DNA of 64,000 bases from Priestia koreensis (lineage in GTDB: Bacteria > Bacillota > Bacilli > Bacillales > Bacillaceae_H): contig NZ_LILC01000011.1 in the NCBI RefSeq assembly GCF_001274935.1, positions 705 through 64,704 of the forward strand, in the 5' to 3' direction. Both the position numbers and the translations under genes were made by a program. The stretch's first letter is position 1. Each line of letters opens with the position of its first letter. Positions 48,947 through 57,668 of the stretch are shown piece by piece. Below the pieces are notes generated by a model. That model saw only the letters and a program-made list of their open reading frames with translations. It was not told the origin of the DNA and did no database searches.

Positions 48947-49870
48947 ATGGAGAAACAATTACAAGGAACCTCTTCCAGGGTTGTGAGTCAACCTAAGCTG
49001 TTATTAAAAAAGAAGAACGTATTGTCTCGTGATAAGTTATTTAAATATTTATGCTGGGGAAGTGCACTTTGCTTAGGGGTTACGCTTTTCGCTATTGTGC
49101 TATTTATTAGCAAAACAGGCTTTTTAGTTTTTAAAGATGTATCAATAAAAGAGTTTTTTTTGTCTTCTAACTGGCAACCAGAGCAGGAGCATTACGGAGC
49201 AGCTGTTTTTATTATCGGGACGTTTTGTTTAACAGCTTTGGCTTTGGTGATTGCTGCACCTGTTTCCGTTCTCATGGCAGTATTTCTCGCCGAGGTGGCA
49301 CCGCAGTGGTTACGAAATTTATTACGGCCTGTTTTTGATTTATTAGTAGGTATTCCGTCTATTGTCTACGGATATTTGGGAGCAACTATTTTAGTACCGT
49401 TTATTCGAGAGGTGACGGGAACGCTTGTTGGCGATGGTTTTTTTGCGGCTTCTCTCGTGTTAGCGCTGATGGTATTACCAACGATAACAAGAATTAGTGA
49501 TGATGCGATCACGGCCGTTCCGTCTCAATACAAAGACGGTAGCTATGCGCTCGGGGCGACGAAAATTCAGACGATCTTTAAAATTATTTTACCAGTCGCA
49601 AAAAAAGGGATTATGACAGCGATTATATTAGGCATGGCAAGAGCTATCGGTGAAACGATGGCGGTTGTAATGGTGATTGGGAATACGCCTCAGTTCGGCT
49701 TCAACCTTGTGACACCTACATCCGTTCTTACAAGTAATATCGTTATGCAAATTATTAACGTGCAGTTTGATTCTACTTGGAACTATGCTTTGTACATGAT
49801 GGCGTTCATTTTGTTGTTTATTTCGCTTGTCTTGATTTTTATTATTCGAAAGTTGGAGTACAAATCATGA
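48947..49870 (+). CDS. pstC: Phosphate ABC transporter permease PstC
   Basis: 307 aa with six membrane segments and the ATPase-contact loop SYALGATKIQTIFKIILPVA, then GIMTAIILGMARAIGETMAV. Overlaps pstA by ATGA. The cognate PstB ATPase is not encoded in this operon. Confidence 0.9.
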   Translation: MEKQLQGTSSRVVSQPKLLLKKKNVLSRDKLFKYLCWGSALCLGVTLFAIVLFISKTGFLVFKDVSIKEFFLSSNWQPEQEHYGAAVFIIGTFCLTALALVIAAPVSVLMAVFLAEVAPQWLRNLLRPVFDLLVGIPSIVYGYLGATILVPFIREVTGTLVGDGFFAASLVLALMVLPTITRISDDAITAVPSQYKDGSYALGATKIQTIFKIILPVAKKGIMTAIILGMARAIGETMAVVMVIGNTPQFGFNLVTPTSVLTSNIVMQIINVQFDSTWNYALYMMAFILLFISLVLIFIIRKLEYKS

Positions 49871-50751
49871 AAAATTCAACCTCGTTTTCATTATCTAAAC
49901 ACACAAGTGCAAAACTGTTGAATAGAATTGGATTAGGATTTATATGGCTAGTAGCGCTATCCTTGTTAGTCGTCATTATTTCGTTGCTTTATTTTATTTT
50001 GCATAAGGGCTTATCAGGACTATCGTTCAAATTTTTAGTGGATTTGCCTGAGGATATGGATGTGGGCGGGGGGATCGGCCCGTTTCTTTTCAATTCCTTG
50101 TATGTTCTCGTTTTGTCCCTCGTTTTTTCAATACCAATTGGTTTGTTCGGGGGGATTTTTTTATCTGAATACGCACCGGACAATCGCTTCACAAACCTTG
50201 TCCGAATATCGGTAGAAAGTTTAGCAACTGTTCCATCTATCGTATTTGGGCTATTTGGTTTTGTCTTATTTGTGGAATACTTTGATATTGGATTAACGAT
50301 CGTAGGGGCCTCGATTACACTTGCCTTTTTAAATTTACCGATTTTAACTCGAATCACAGAAGAAGCTGTTTCAGCCGTACCATTTGAATTGAGAGAGGCT
50401 TCTTACGCGCTAGGCGGAACGCAGTCTAGAACGATTCTGACCGTCTTACTTCCTGCCGCTTTAAATGGCATTATGACAGGAATCAGCTTGGTCGCATGCC
50501 GAGCATTTGGAGAATCTGCCATTATTTTGCTAGCGGGCGGGAGCTCATCATCAGGCTTTATGTGGGATTTCAATTTACTTTCTCAAGGTGGAACGTTGCC
50601 TGTTCACCTCTGGTATATCCAGTCAGAAGCACTTGTCGAAGATGCAAAACAAATTGCCGATCGCTCGGCAGCGGTCCTGATTATAGTCGTTCTGCTCATT
50701 AGTCTTCTTTTAAGAATCCCGTTATTTCTACAACGATCGAAGCATAAATAA
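49867..50751 (+). CDS. pstA: Phosphate ABC transporter permease PstA
   Basis: 294 aa with six membrane segments, the loop ASYALGGTQSRTILTVLLPA and AFGESAIILLAGG. The ATG at 49867 overlaps the pstC stop; the longer frame to 49777 lies wholly in pstC. A terminator follows directly, so no pstB or phoU belongs to this unit. Confidence 0.9.
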   Translation: MKNSTSFSLSKHTSAKLLNRIGLGFIWLVALSLLVVIISLLYFILHKGLSGLSFKFLVDLPEDMDVGGGIGPFLFNSLYVLVLSLVFSIPIGLFGGIFLSEYAPDNRFTNLVRISVESLATVPSIVFGLFGFVLFVEYFDIGLTIVGASITLAFLNLPILTRITEEAVSAVPFELREASYALGGTQSRTILTVLLPAALNGIMTGISLVACRAFGESAIILLAGGSSSSGFMWDFNLLSQGGTLPVHLWYIQSEALVEDAKQIADRSAAVLIIVVLLISLLLRIPLFLQRSKHK

Positions 50752-50761
50752 AAGTGGCTAA

Positions 50762-50793
50762 GAACCTTAGAGAAAGTATCTAAGGTTTTTTTC
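50762..50793 (+). terminator. Terminator of the pst-like operon
   Basis: AACCTTAGA pairs with TCTAAGGTT, followed by TTTTTT. The next 290 bp to the MFS gene hold no ORF or known RNA motif that I can see. Confidence 0.85.
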
Positions 50794-51086
50794 ATTATTT
50801 TACTATAAAGTAAACAGCTTTTATGCGAAATAGACAGTGTGTGAGGGAGAATCTTTCTCTTATAAAAAGAAAAAAATGGATAGAAATTGAATGTGCTGTA
50901 AGTTTATAAAAAACTAAAAATTCCTTATAAAAAGAATACACGTTGCCATATTGAAAAAGGTCGTTAAAAGAACTACAATTTAGGTTGGTTTGGAAGCAAA
51001 TCTGACAAATGAAAATTGCACAGCACGACTAGATGTATTGCTGTGTTTAACGCAATAGATAAAAATAAAATAGGAGGGGAAAAGGT

Positions 51087-52283
51087 ATGAAAATGCCAAA
51101 GGCAGTTTGGCTGTTGGTTCTTGGTATGTTTGTGAACGTAACAGGAGCCTCTTTTTTATGGCCGCTTAACACAATTTATATTAATGAACATCTCGGCAAA
51201 TCGCTCTCTGTAGCAGGTATTGTCTTAATGCTTAACTCTGCTGCTAGCGTAGTTGGAAACTTAGTTGGCGGTACGTTGTTTGATAAAATTGGCGGATACA
51301 AATCCGTCTTAACAGGAATTATCATTACGCTTGTGGCGTTAATTGGGTTGGTCATTAATCATGATTGGCTCTTCTACGTTGTGTTTCTTACAATTGTAGG
51401 ATTCGGTTCAGGTGTAGTATTCCCATCTATGTATGCGATGGCTGGGACGGTTTGGCCAGAAGGTGGAAGAAAGTCATTTAATGCTATTTACATAGCTCAA
51501 AATGCAGGAGTTGCCATTGGAGCAGCGCTCGGTGGCGTAGTGGCTTCATTCTCCTTTGAATACATCTTTATTGCAAATGCAGGTATGTATGTTTTGTTCT
51601 TTTTGGTCGCATTTTTCTTTTATAAACAAATCAGTGCCACATCTATTAAGCAGGCGAGTGTGTTAACCGAAAAAAGTACGGTTCGCAACAAAGCGAATTT
51701 CCATGCATTAATGACGCTGTGTGTGGGGTATTTGCTTGCATGGGTAACATATGTACAATGGCAGTCTACAATTGCCACTCATACGAGACATCTCGATATT
51801 TCTCTCGATCAATACAGTTTGTTATGGACTATTAATGGAGCGCTTATTGTGCTAGGTCAGCCGATTATTAATTCTGCGCTGAAGTTTTTAGAGAAGCAAA
51901 TTAAAGTACAGATCATGATCGGATTATCTATTTTTATCGTTTCTTTTTTAATGGTGGCAAAAGCGGAGACGTTCACACATTTCCTCGTTGCGATGATTAT
52001 TTTAACTATTGGTGAGATGCTCGTGTGGCCAGCTGTTCCGGCCATTGCGAATACGCTAGCTCCAAAAGGAAGAGAAGGTTTTTATCAAGGAATCGTAAAC
52101 AGTACCGCTACAGGTGGACGAATGATTGGCCCGTTGCTTGGTGGGATTTTAGTAGATACGTTTAATATTAACGTTATGTTCTATGTGTTAATTGGCTTTT
52201 TAGTTGTTTCAATCGTAACAACCTCTATTTATGATCGAAAGCTAAAAAAAGCTATTCGTCAAGAAGTAGTATCAGTATCCTAA
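51087..52283 (+). CDS. MFS transporter
   Basis: 398 aa with 12 predicted membrane segments. The loop 2-3 motif GGTLFDKIGGYK and the MFS pattern GFGSGVVFPSMYAMAG are visible. It belongs to the multidrug/YttB-like group; the substrate is unknown. ATG behind AGGAGGGGAAAAGG. Convergent with the reductase gene. Confidence 0.82.
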   Translation: MKMPKAVWLLVLGMFVNVTGASFLWPLNTIYINEHLGKSLSVAGIVLMLNSAASVVGNLVGGTLFDKIGGYKSVLTGIIITLVALIGLVINHDWLFYVVFLTIVGFGSGVVFPSMYAMAGTVWPEGGRKSFNAIYIAQNAGVAIGAALGGVVASFSFEYIFIANAGMYVLFFLVAFFFYKQISATSIKQASVLTEKSTVRNKANFHALMTLCVGYLLAWVTYVQWQSTIATHTRHLDISLDQYSLLWTINGALIVLGQPIINSALKFLEKQIKVQIMIGLSIFIVSFLMVAKAETFTHFLVAMIILTIGEMLVWPAVPAIANTLAPKGREGFYQGIVNSTATGGRMIGPLLGGILVDTFNINVMFYVLIGFLVVSIVTTSIYDRKLKKAIRQEVVSVS

Positions 52284-52309
52284 CCTTATAAGGCTAGGAT
52301 ACTTTTTTT
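52275..52309. terminator. Convergent terminator MFS / reductase
   Basis: GTATCCTAACC pairs with GGCTAGGATAC around TTATA, followed by TTTTTTT. The left arm overlaps the last codons of the MFS gene. Confidence 0.82.
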
Positions 52310-52862
52310 AGTTAGAAAAGTGTGTGTGGAGCTGTTGATTGATAATCGCAGCTTTTTGGCATGCCGCTTTGTCGTTGAGCACATCCCCAGGTTGATTTCC
52401 TTCGCCGATAATGTAATCGTTGAATGTTGTTCCGACGAAATCAAGCGTATACTTAAATTGCTGAACGAGAGGAAGCGCTTTGATCTTTGGCTGATCTCCT
52501 CCACATGTCACGATATAAGCTTCTTTTTTGCTCATTTCTTCCTTAAAGAATAGATTTGGTTCACGCAAGCTTTGTGACCAGCGATCAACGAACGTTTTCA
52601 TTGCTGTTGACATTCCGTACCAATAAACAGGGGTAGAAAAAATTAAAATATCTGCTTTTAGTACTTGTTGAATGACGTCATTATAATCATCATCCACAGG
52701 CGTAAATCCTTCTTCCGTGTGACGTTTATCTTCAATAGGCTTGATGTTTAAGTCTGCTAAGTGAATAACAGAAGCATCAAGATCTTTTGTAACAAGAGCT
52801 GCTAATTGTTCAGTATTACCGTTTTTACGTGCACTACCATTTAATACCACGATAGATTTCAT
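52308..52862 (-). CDS. NAD(P)H-dependent FMN reductase, flavodoxin-like
   Basis: 184 aa. The FMN-phosphate loop LNGSARKNGNTEQL, the segment FSTPVYWYGMSTAMKTFVDRW and TCGGDQP are those of the FMN_red/iron-sulfur flavoprotein family. A stand-alone reductase of unknown acceptor. The ATG at 52862 is preferred over the preceding TTG; AAAGGATGG lies upstream. Confidence 0.85.
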   Translation of the reverse strand: MKSIVVLNGSARKNGNTEQLAALVTKDLDASVIHLADLNIKPIEDKRHTEEGFTPVDDDYNDVIQQVLKADILIFSTPVYWYGMSTAMKTFVDRWSQSLREPNLFFKEEMSKKEAYIVTCGGDQPKIKALPLVQQFKYTLDFVGTTFNDYIIGEGNQPGDVLNDKAACQKAAIINQQLHTHFSN

Positions 52863-53029
52863 CAACTATCCCATCCTTTATTTCAATTTCTCCTCTACTA
52901 TAAGGGAAACGGAGGTAAAAACCTAGCAGGGGGTATAGAGTGATTTTTTTTCGGCTAAAATTTTATATGAACAACTTGCAGTTTAAGCTCATATTATTTA
53001 AAATAAAATTAACATCTAAATTTGAACAA

Positions 53030-53225
53030 CCTTGAAAAGGAGTAGTAGTGAACGAAACGTATGCATAGAGAGCTGGCGGTCGGTGCAAGTCAGTAAGCGA
53101 ACGTTCATGAACTCGCCTTTGAGTTGCAAATGTGAATCAACAGTAACATTTGCCGTTTCCATCCGCGTTAAGGATTTGAGTGAGTACATATGTTGTACTA
53201 ATGTGGGTGGTACCGCGGGAAGATA
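53030..53225 (+). promoter_or_regulatory. T-box leader of leuS
   Basis: The T-box sequence AATGTGGGTGGTACCGCGG is at 53200-53218. Stem I contains AGAGAGCTGGCGG and AGTCAGTAAG elements, with a probable specifier codon CTC (Leu) at 53112-53114. Uncharged tRNA-Leu is expected to prevent termination. Confidence 0.94.
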
Positions 53226-53230
53226 AACAA

Positions 53231-53265
53231 TCCTCTCGTCCCTTTTAGGGATGAGGGGTTTTTTT
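53231..53265 (+). terminator. T-box-controlled terminator of leuS
   Basis: CCTCTCGTCCC pairs with GGGATGAGGGG, followed by seven T. Confidence 0.9.
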
Positions 53266-53303
53266 ATTGCGTTGATTTTGTCGAATTTTAAGGAGGAAAT
53301 AAA

Positions 53304-55718
53304 ATGACGTTTCAACATCAAGACATCGAAAAAAAATGGCAGAAGTATTGGGATGAACATCATACGTTCAAAACGACTGAAGATAAAGGGAAAGATAACT
53401 TTTACGCGTTAGACATGTTTCCTTATCCATCCGGAGCAGGCCTGCATGTAGGTCATCCAGAAGGATATACGGCAACAGATATTCTTGCTCGTATGAAGCG
53501 TATGCAAGGCTATAACGTTCTTCATCCAATGGGATGGGATGCCTTCGGTTTACCAGCTGAGCAATATGCATTAGATACAGGTAATGACCCAGCTGATTTC
53601 ACAGAGCTGAACATTGATACATTCCGTCGTCAAATTAAAGCATTAGGGTTCTCATACGATTGGGATCGCGAAGTAAATACGACAGACCCGAATTACTACA
53701 AATGGACACAGTGGATCTTTACGAAGCTTTATGAAAAAGGCTTGGCTTATGTGGACGAAGTTGCTGTAAACTGGTGCCCGGCACTTGGTACAGTACTTGC
53801 GAATGAAGAAGTAATTGACGGAAAAAGTGAGCGCGGTGGTCACCCAGTAGAGCGCCGTCCGATGAGACAGTGGATGTTAAAAATCACGGCGTACGCTGAT
53901 CGTCTGTTAGAGGATCTTGAAGAATTAGATTGGCCTGAGAGCTTAAAAGATATGCAACGCAACTGGATCGGTCGTTCGGAAGGGGCACATGTAACGTTTA
54001 ACATCGAGGGAACAAGTGAGGCGTTCACCGTATTCACAACACGCCCAGATACGCTTTTCGGTGCAACGTATGCGGTACTTGCTCCAGAGCATTCATTAGT
54101 TGAGTCCATTACAACAGCTGAACAAAAAGAAGCGGTTGAAGCGTATTTAAATAAAGTAAAAATGAAGAGTGATCTTGAGCGCACAGATCTTGCCAAAGAA
54201 AAAACAGGTGCATTTACGGGTGCTTATGCAATCAATCCTGTGAGCGGCGAAAAAATGCCAATCTGGATTGCTGACTACGTATTAATGAGCTATGGAACAG
54301 GTGCTATTATGGCGGTTCCAGCACATGATGAGCGCGACTACGAGTTTGCTCAAACGTTCGATTTACCGATTAAAGAAGTAGTAGCAGGTGGAGACGTTGA
54401 GAAAGAGGCATACACTGGTGACGGTGAACATGTGAACTCTGACTTCTTAAACGGTCTTAATAAAGAAGATGCCATCACAAAAATGATCGCATGGTTAGAG
54501 GAAAATAAAAAGGGTGAAAAGCAAGTAACATACCGTCTTCGCGATTGGTTATTTAGCCGCCAACGCTACTGGGGCGAACCAATTCCTGTTATTCATTGGG
54601 AAGATGGCACATCCACAACGGTTCCAGAATCAGAACTTCCGTTAGTGTTGCCACAAACGACTGAAATTAAGCCATCAGGCACAGGTGAATCACCACTTGC
54701 AAACATTGCAGATTGGTTGAATGTTGTTGATCCTGAAACAGGGAAAAAAGGTCGTCGTGAAACGAATACAATGCCGCAATGGGCAGGTAGCTGCTGGTAT
54801 TACCTACGCTACATTGATCCGAAAAACAGCGAGCAATTAGCATCGCCAGAAAAACTACAAGAATGGCTTCCCGTCGATATTTATATCGGAGGAGCAGAAC
54901 ATGCGGTTCTTCACTTGTTATACGCACGTTTCTGGCATAAATTCTTATATGATATCGGCGTAGTACCAACAAAAGAGCCGTTCCAAAAGCTATTCAACCA
55001 AGGAATGATCCTAGGTGAGAATAACGAAAAAATGAGTAAATCAAAGGGGAATGTTGTAAACCCTGATGCGGTCGTTGAAAGTCACGGTGCAGATACGCTT
55101 CGCTTATACGAAATGTTCATGGGACCTCTTGAAGCATCGATCGCTTGGTCAGAAAATGGCTTAGATGGAGCACGACGTTTCTTAGATCGCGTATGGCGTT
55201 TATTGATTAACGAAGATGGGACGCTAAGTGACAAAGTTCAAGATAGCAATGACGCAACATTAGAACGAGTGTATCATCAAACGGTGAAAAAGGTAACGGA
55301 AGATTACGAAGGTCTTCGTTTCAATACGGGTATTTCTCAGCTTATGGTCTTCATTAATGACGCATACAAAGCAGATGTGTTACCAAAGGTATATGTAGAA
55401 GGTGTTGTGAAGCTTCTAGCACCAGTTGCTCCTCATATGGCAGAAGAGATTTGGGATAAAATGGGCAATGCTGAATCAATCACATATGCGGCTTGGCCAG
55501 CATATGACGAAGCTAAATTAGTAGAAGACGAAGTAGAGATTGTTGTTCAAGTAAATGGAAAGGTACGTGCGAAGTTAAGTATTCCAACAGAAGCTTCTCG
55601 TGAAGAGATGCAAGAGATTGCGATGTCTGATGAAAGTGTTCAGCAGCAAATTGAAGGAAAAACAATTCGCAAGGTTATTGCCGTTCCAGGCAAACTTGTT
55701 AACATCGTAGCAAACTAA
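53304..55718 (+). CDS. leuS: Leucyl-tRNA synthetase
   Basis: 804 aa class I synthetase. The HIGH variant is [12 protein letters not shown] and the second motif [10 protein letters not shown]. The CP1 editing domain contains [13 protein letters not shown] and [15 protein letters not shown]. Full length with intact zinc-insertion and anticodon-binding regions. ATG behind AAGGAGG. Confidence 0.98.
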   Translation: MTFQHQDIEKKWQKYWDEHHTFKTTEDKGKDNFYALDMFPYPSGAGLHVGHPEGYTATDILARMKRMQGYNVLHPMGWDAFGLPAEQYALDTGNDPADFTELNIDTFRRQIKALGFSYDWDREVNTTDPNYYKWTQWIFTKLYEKGLAYVDEVAVNWCPALGTVLANEEVIDGKSERGGHPVERRPMRQWMLKITAYADRLLEDLEELDWPESLKDMQRNWIGRSEGAHVTFNIEGTSEAFTVFTTRPDTLFGATYAVLAPEHSLVESITTAEQKEAVEAYLNKVKMKSDLERTDLAKEKTGAFTGAYAINPVSGEKMPIWIADYVLMSYGTGAIMAVPAHDERDYEFAQTFDLPIKEVVAGGDVEKEAYTGDGEHVNSDFLNGLNKEDAITKMIAWLEENKKGEKQVTYRLRDWLFSRQRYWGEPIPVIHWEDGTSTTVPESELPLVLPQTTEIKPSGTGESPLANIADWLNVVDPETGKKGRRETNTMPQWAGSCWYYLRYIDPKNSEQLASPEKLQEWLPVDIYIGGAEHAVLHLLYARFWHKFLYDIGVVPTKEPFQKLFNQGMILGENNEKMSKSKGNVVNPDAVVESHGADTLRLYEMFMGPLEASIAWSENGLDGARRFLDRVWRLLINEDGTLSDKVQDSNDATLERVYHQTVKKVTEDYEGLRFNTGISQLMVFINDAYKADVLPKVYVEGVVKLLAPVAPHMAEEIWDKMGNAESITYAAWPAYDEAKLVEDEVEIVVQVNGKVRAKLSIPTEASREEMQEIAMSDESVQQQIEGKTIRKVIAVPGKLVNIVAN

Positions 55719-55725
55719 TAAAGAA

Positions 55726-55757
55726 AAGGGATTTCCAATTTGGAAATCCCTCTTTTT
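55726..55757. terminator. Convergent terminator leuS / signalling peptide gene
   Basis: AGGGATTTCCAA pairs with TTGGAAATCCCT, with T run on the plus side and AAAA on the other. It ends two bases before the stop of the minus-strand peptide gene. Confidence 0.9.
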
Positions 55758-55758
55758 A

Positions 55759-55923
55759 TTAATATGGAGGTAATAAGTCGTCACCTTTTGCTACGTGCAC
55801 TGGATCAGTAGAGTACGGAGGTAATAAGTCATCACCTTTTGCAGATTGATGTACGCCTGTTACTCCTAGACCTACTCCAAATCCTAGAGCCGTTAATACG
55901 CAACATGCTAATAATTTTTTCAT
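55759..55923 (-). CDS. Secreted signalling pre-peptide with duplicated C-terminal motif
   Basis: 54 aa, ATG 9 nt behind AAAGGGGG, 20 bp after the regulator gene. The basic, hydrophobic N-terminus (MKKLLACCVLTALGFGVG) is a Sec export signal. The exported part carries AKGDDLLPPY at residues 28-37 and again at 45-54, the very C-terminus. The DNA repeats (55762-55791 and 55813-55842) are near-identical with a 51-nt period. Size, signal, position and C-terminal active motif are those of NprX/PapR pheromone precursors in RRNPP systems. Neither sequence matches NprX (SKPDIVG) or PapR (ADLPFEF). The mature form is not known; the C-terminal 5-9 residues are the natural candidates. Confidence 0.8.
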   Translation of the reverse strand: MKKLLACCVLTALGFGVGLGVTGVHQSAKGDDLLPPYSTDPVHVAKGDDLLPPY

Positions 55924-55943
55924 GTTTCTTTTCCCCCTTTAAA

Positions 55944-57221
55944 TTAATACATTATTTTCTTGCGTGTGTCATTTGCTAGCTGAAAATAATGACTGCTTTT
56001 TTTATAAAGAAAGTTCTTGGCATTGATTTTCGCTAATTTTTCATAGCAATCAATTAAATAGCGCCAATCACTTTTTTCACGGAATAATGGTAATGATCTG
56101 TGCTCGAGAAACTGCTCAATTTGCTGGTCATTTCCCAGTATTTCAAGTTTTAGAAGCTCTAATTTTAAAAGAAGTGAGCTTTTGGGATTTAAAAGACTCA
56201 GCTTATTCATCGCATGCCCAATTAAGTCCTTTGCCTTTTCAATTTGACCTAGCTCGATGTAGATTTCCCCAATACAATAAGTAGTGTAGAAGGACGAGTC
56301 CGCTTTTGGATCATTGATGGATAGACTCTCCTGATAATAACCAAGGGCCTTCTCTAATTCTCCGCGTTTTACGTAGAGATTTCCTAAGTTATGATAGGCA
56401 ATTGTACGAACATGATCGAGTTTTAATGAATGAGCAATTTTAAGCGTGTTTTGCAAATACTGATCGGCTTGCTCATATTGCCCAATTCGATAAAGGTTAG
56501 TCGCAATGATGAGCTGACAGTCAATACTTCGTAGAAATTGCGAGCTGTTGTTTAATAAGTCTAGCGCCCGAAAGCCGTATACAATGGCAACGGAGGAGTT
56601 ATACAAATGACTGTATGTAAGAGCAAGAAAATAAATGAGCTCAGGTTCCTCATAGCGTAAGCGTTGACTAATCTTTTCAGCTTCTTTAAATGATTCAATT
56701 CCTTTTTCGTGTTGATTAATAATGCAGTAGTAAATCCCATAAAAACAATAAAAATATAAGGACTGTGAGAGCGTTAGCTTACTCTTTAGCTTGGTAAAAT
56801 ATTTGATTAATTCTTTAGCGGCGATCGCGTCCTGTTTGTATAAGAAATAACGAAGCTTTGCTAGCTTAAAGTTATGAATTAATGAAATATTTTGAATATT
56901 TTTGGTAGATTTTGTCAGTTGGTCGTGGTAAGCTTCGATATTTGCATCATCTCGTTCGAGGATTGCCTGATACCACTTTAAAATATCCACATTTAACTGC
57001 TGCTGTTCTTGAATGAGCTGATCTACCGAAAATCCAAGCCGTTGCAAAAGCAATGAAACAATTTCTTGATTTGGTTCAATTTTATCATTTTCTAACTTAC
57101 TCAGATAAGGAATTGAACAGATCCCTTTTGCTAGCTCATCTTGGGTAAGCCCTCGCTCCTGACGAGTAGCAGCAATTAAAGTTCCAAGGTTTATACTAAT
57201 ATTATCCTCTAGGAGGTGCAT
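55944..57221 (-). CDS. nprR: NprR-like HTH-TPR quorum-sensing regulator
   Basis: 425 aa. An N-terminal XRE helix-turn-helix (LGTLIAATRQERGLTQDELA, about residues 10-65) is followed by TPR repeats, clearest in LGNLYVKRGELEKALGYYQE and CIGEIYIELGQIEKAKDLIG. The length is close to NprR (about 423) and far from PlcR (about 285). The family binds a re-imported peptide in the TPR groove and activates extracellular protease genes. The pre-peptide gene follows at 20 bp, with a neutral protease divergently. The ATG at 57221 or the TTG at 57227 (7 nt behind GGGAG) is the start. The symbol is by analogy. Confidence 0.82.
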   Translation of the reverse strand: MHLLEDNISINLGTLIAATRQERGLTQDELAKGICSIPYLSKLENDKIEPNQEIVSLLLQRLGFSVDQLIQEQQQLNVDILKWYQAILERDDANIEAYHDQLTKSTKNIQNISLIHNFKLAKLRYFLYKQDAIAAKELIKYFTKLKSKLTLSQSLYFYCFYGIYYCIINQHEKGIESFKEAEKISQRLRYEEPELIYFLALTYSHLYNSSVAIVYGFRALDLLNNSSQFLRSIDCQLIIATNLYRIGQYEQADQYLQNTLKIAHSLKLDHVRTIAYHNLGNLYVKRGELEKALGYYQESLSINDPKADSSFYTTYCIGEIYIELGQIEKAKDLIGHAMNKLSLLNPKSSLLLKLELLKLEILGNDQQIEQFLEHRSLPLFREKSDWRYLIDCYEKLAKINAKNFLYKKSSHYFQLANDTRKKIMY

Positions 57222-57248
57222 AATCAATTCCCAACTCCCTTTTTTATA

Positions 57249-57457
57249 TTGAGAAAATTGATTAAAAATACAGGTGTTAGAAGTATATAATTCTCCCATT
57301 TTCTCAAGTTTTTTCTAATTTATCTCTATATAACATTATGTCGCAAAAAAATCAGAAAGTTAAAGTGAAAAAAGTCCTGATTCTTTGGAATTATATAGTA
57401 GTTTTAAAAGATATTTTTTGAAGTAGTTAGAAAGGGAGAAAATCTCTATTTTTCTCA
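57249..57457. promoter_or_regulatory. Three copies of ATTTTCTCAA in the regulator-protease intergenic region
   Basis: TTGAGAAAAT at 57249-57258, its inverse ATTTTCTCAA at 57298-57307, and ATTTTTCTCAA at 57447-57457. Two flank the regulator start and promoter in inverted orientation and one is about 190 bp before the protease gene. They are candidate operator half-sites. The 425-bp intergenic region otherwise shows only AT-rich DNA. Confidence 0.4.
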
Positions 57458-57668
57458 ATACCATTTTAATAGATGGAATGTTATTATTTTCCTTACTATA
57501 TATTTGATTTTTGAAGAGGATTTTACACCTTTGATGTTGTACATAAGCTTTAGAAATAAAATGTATGCTTTTTTTGGTAGTTAAGGTAGTAGAAAGAGAT
57601 GGTTCATTTTAGGAAGTAATCCTCGTTTACTGGAGGAAGACTTATACATGATCAAGGGAGTGGTTAGG

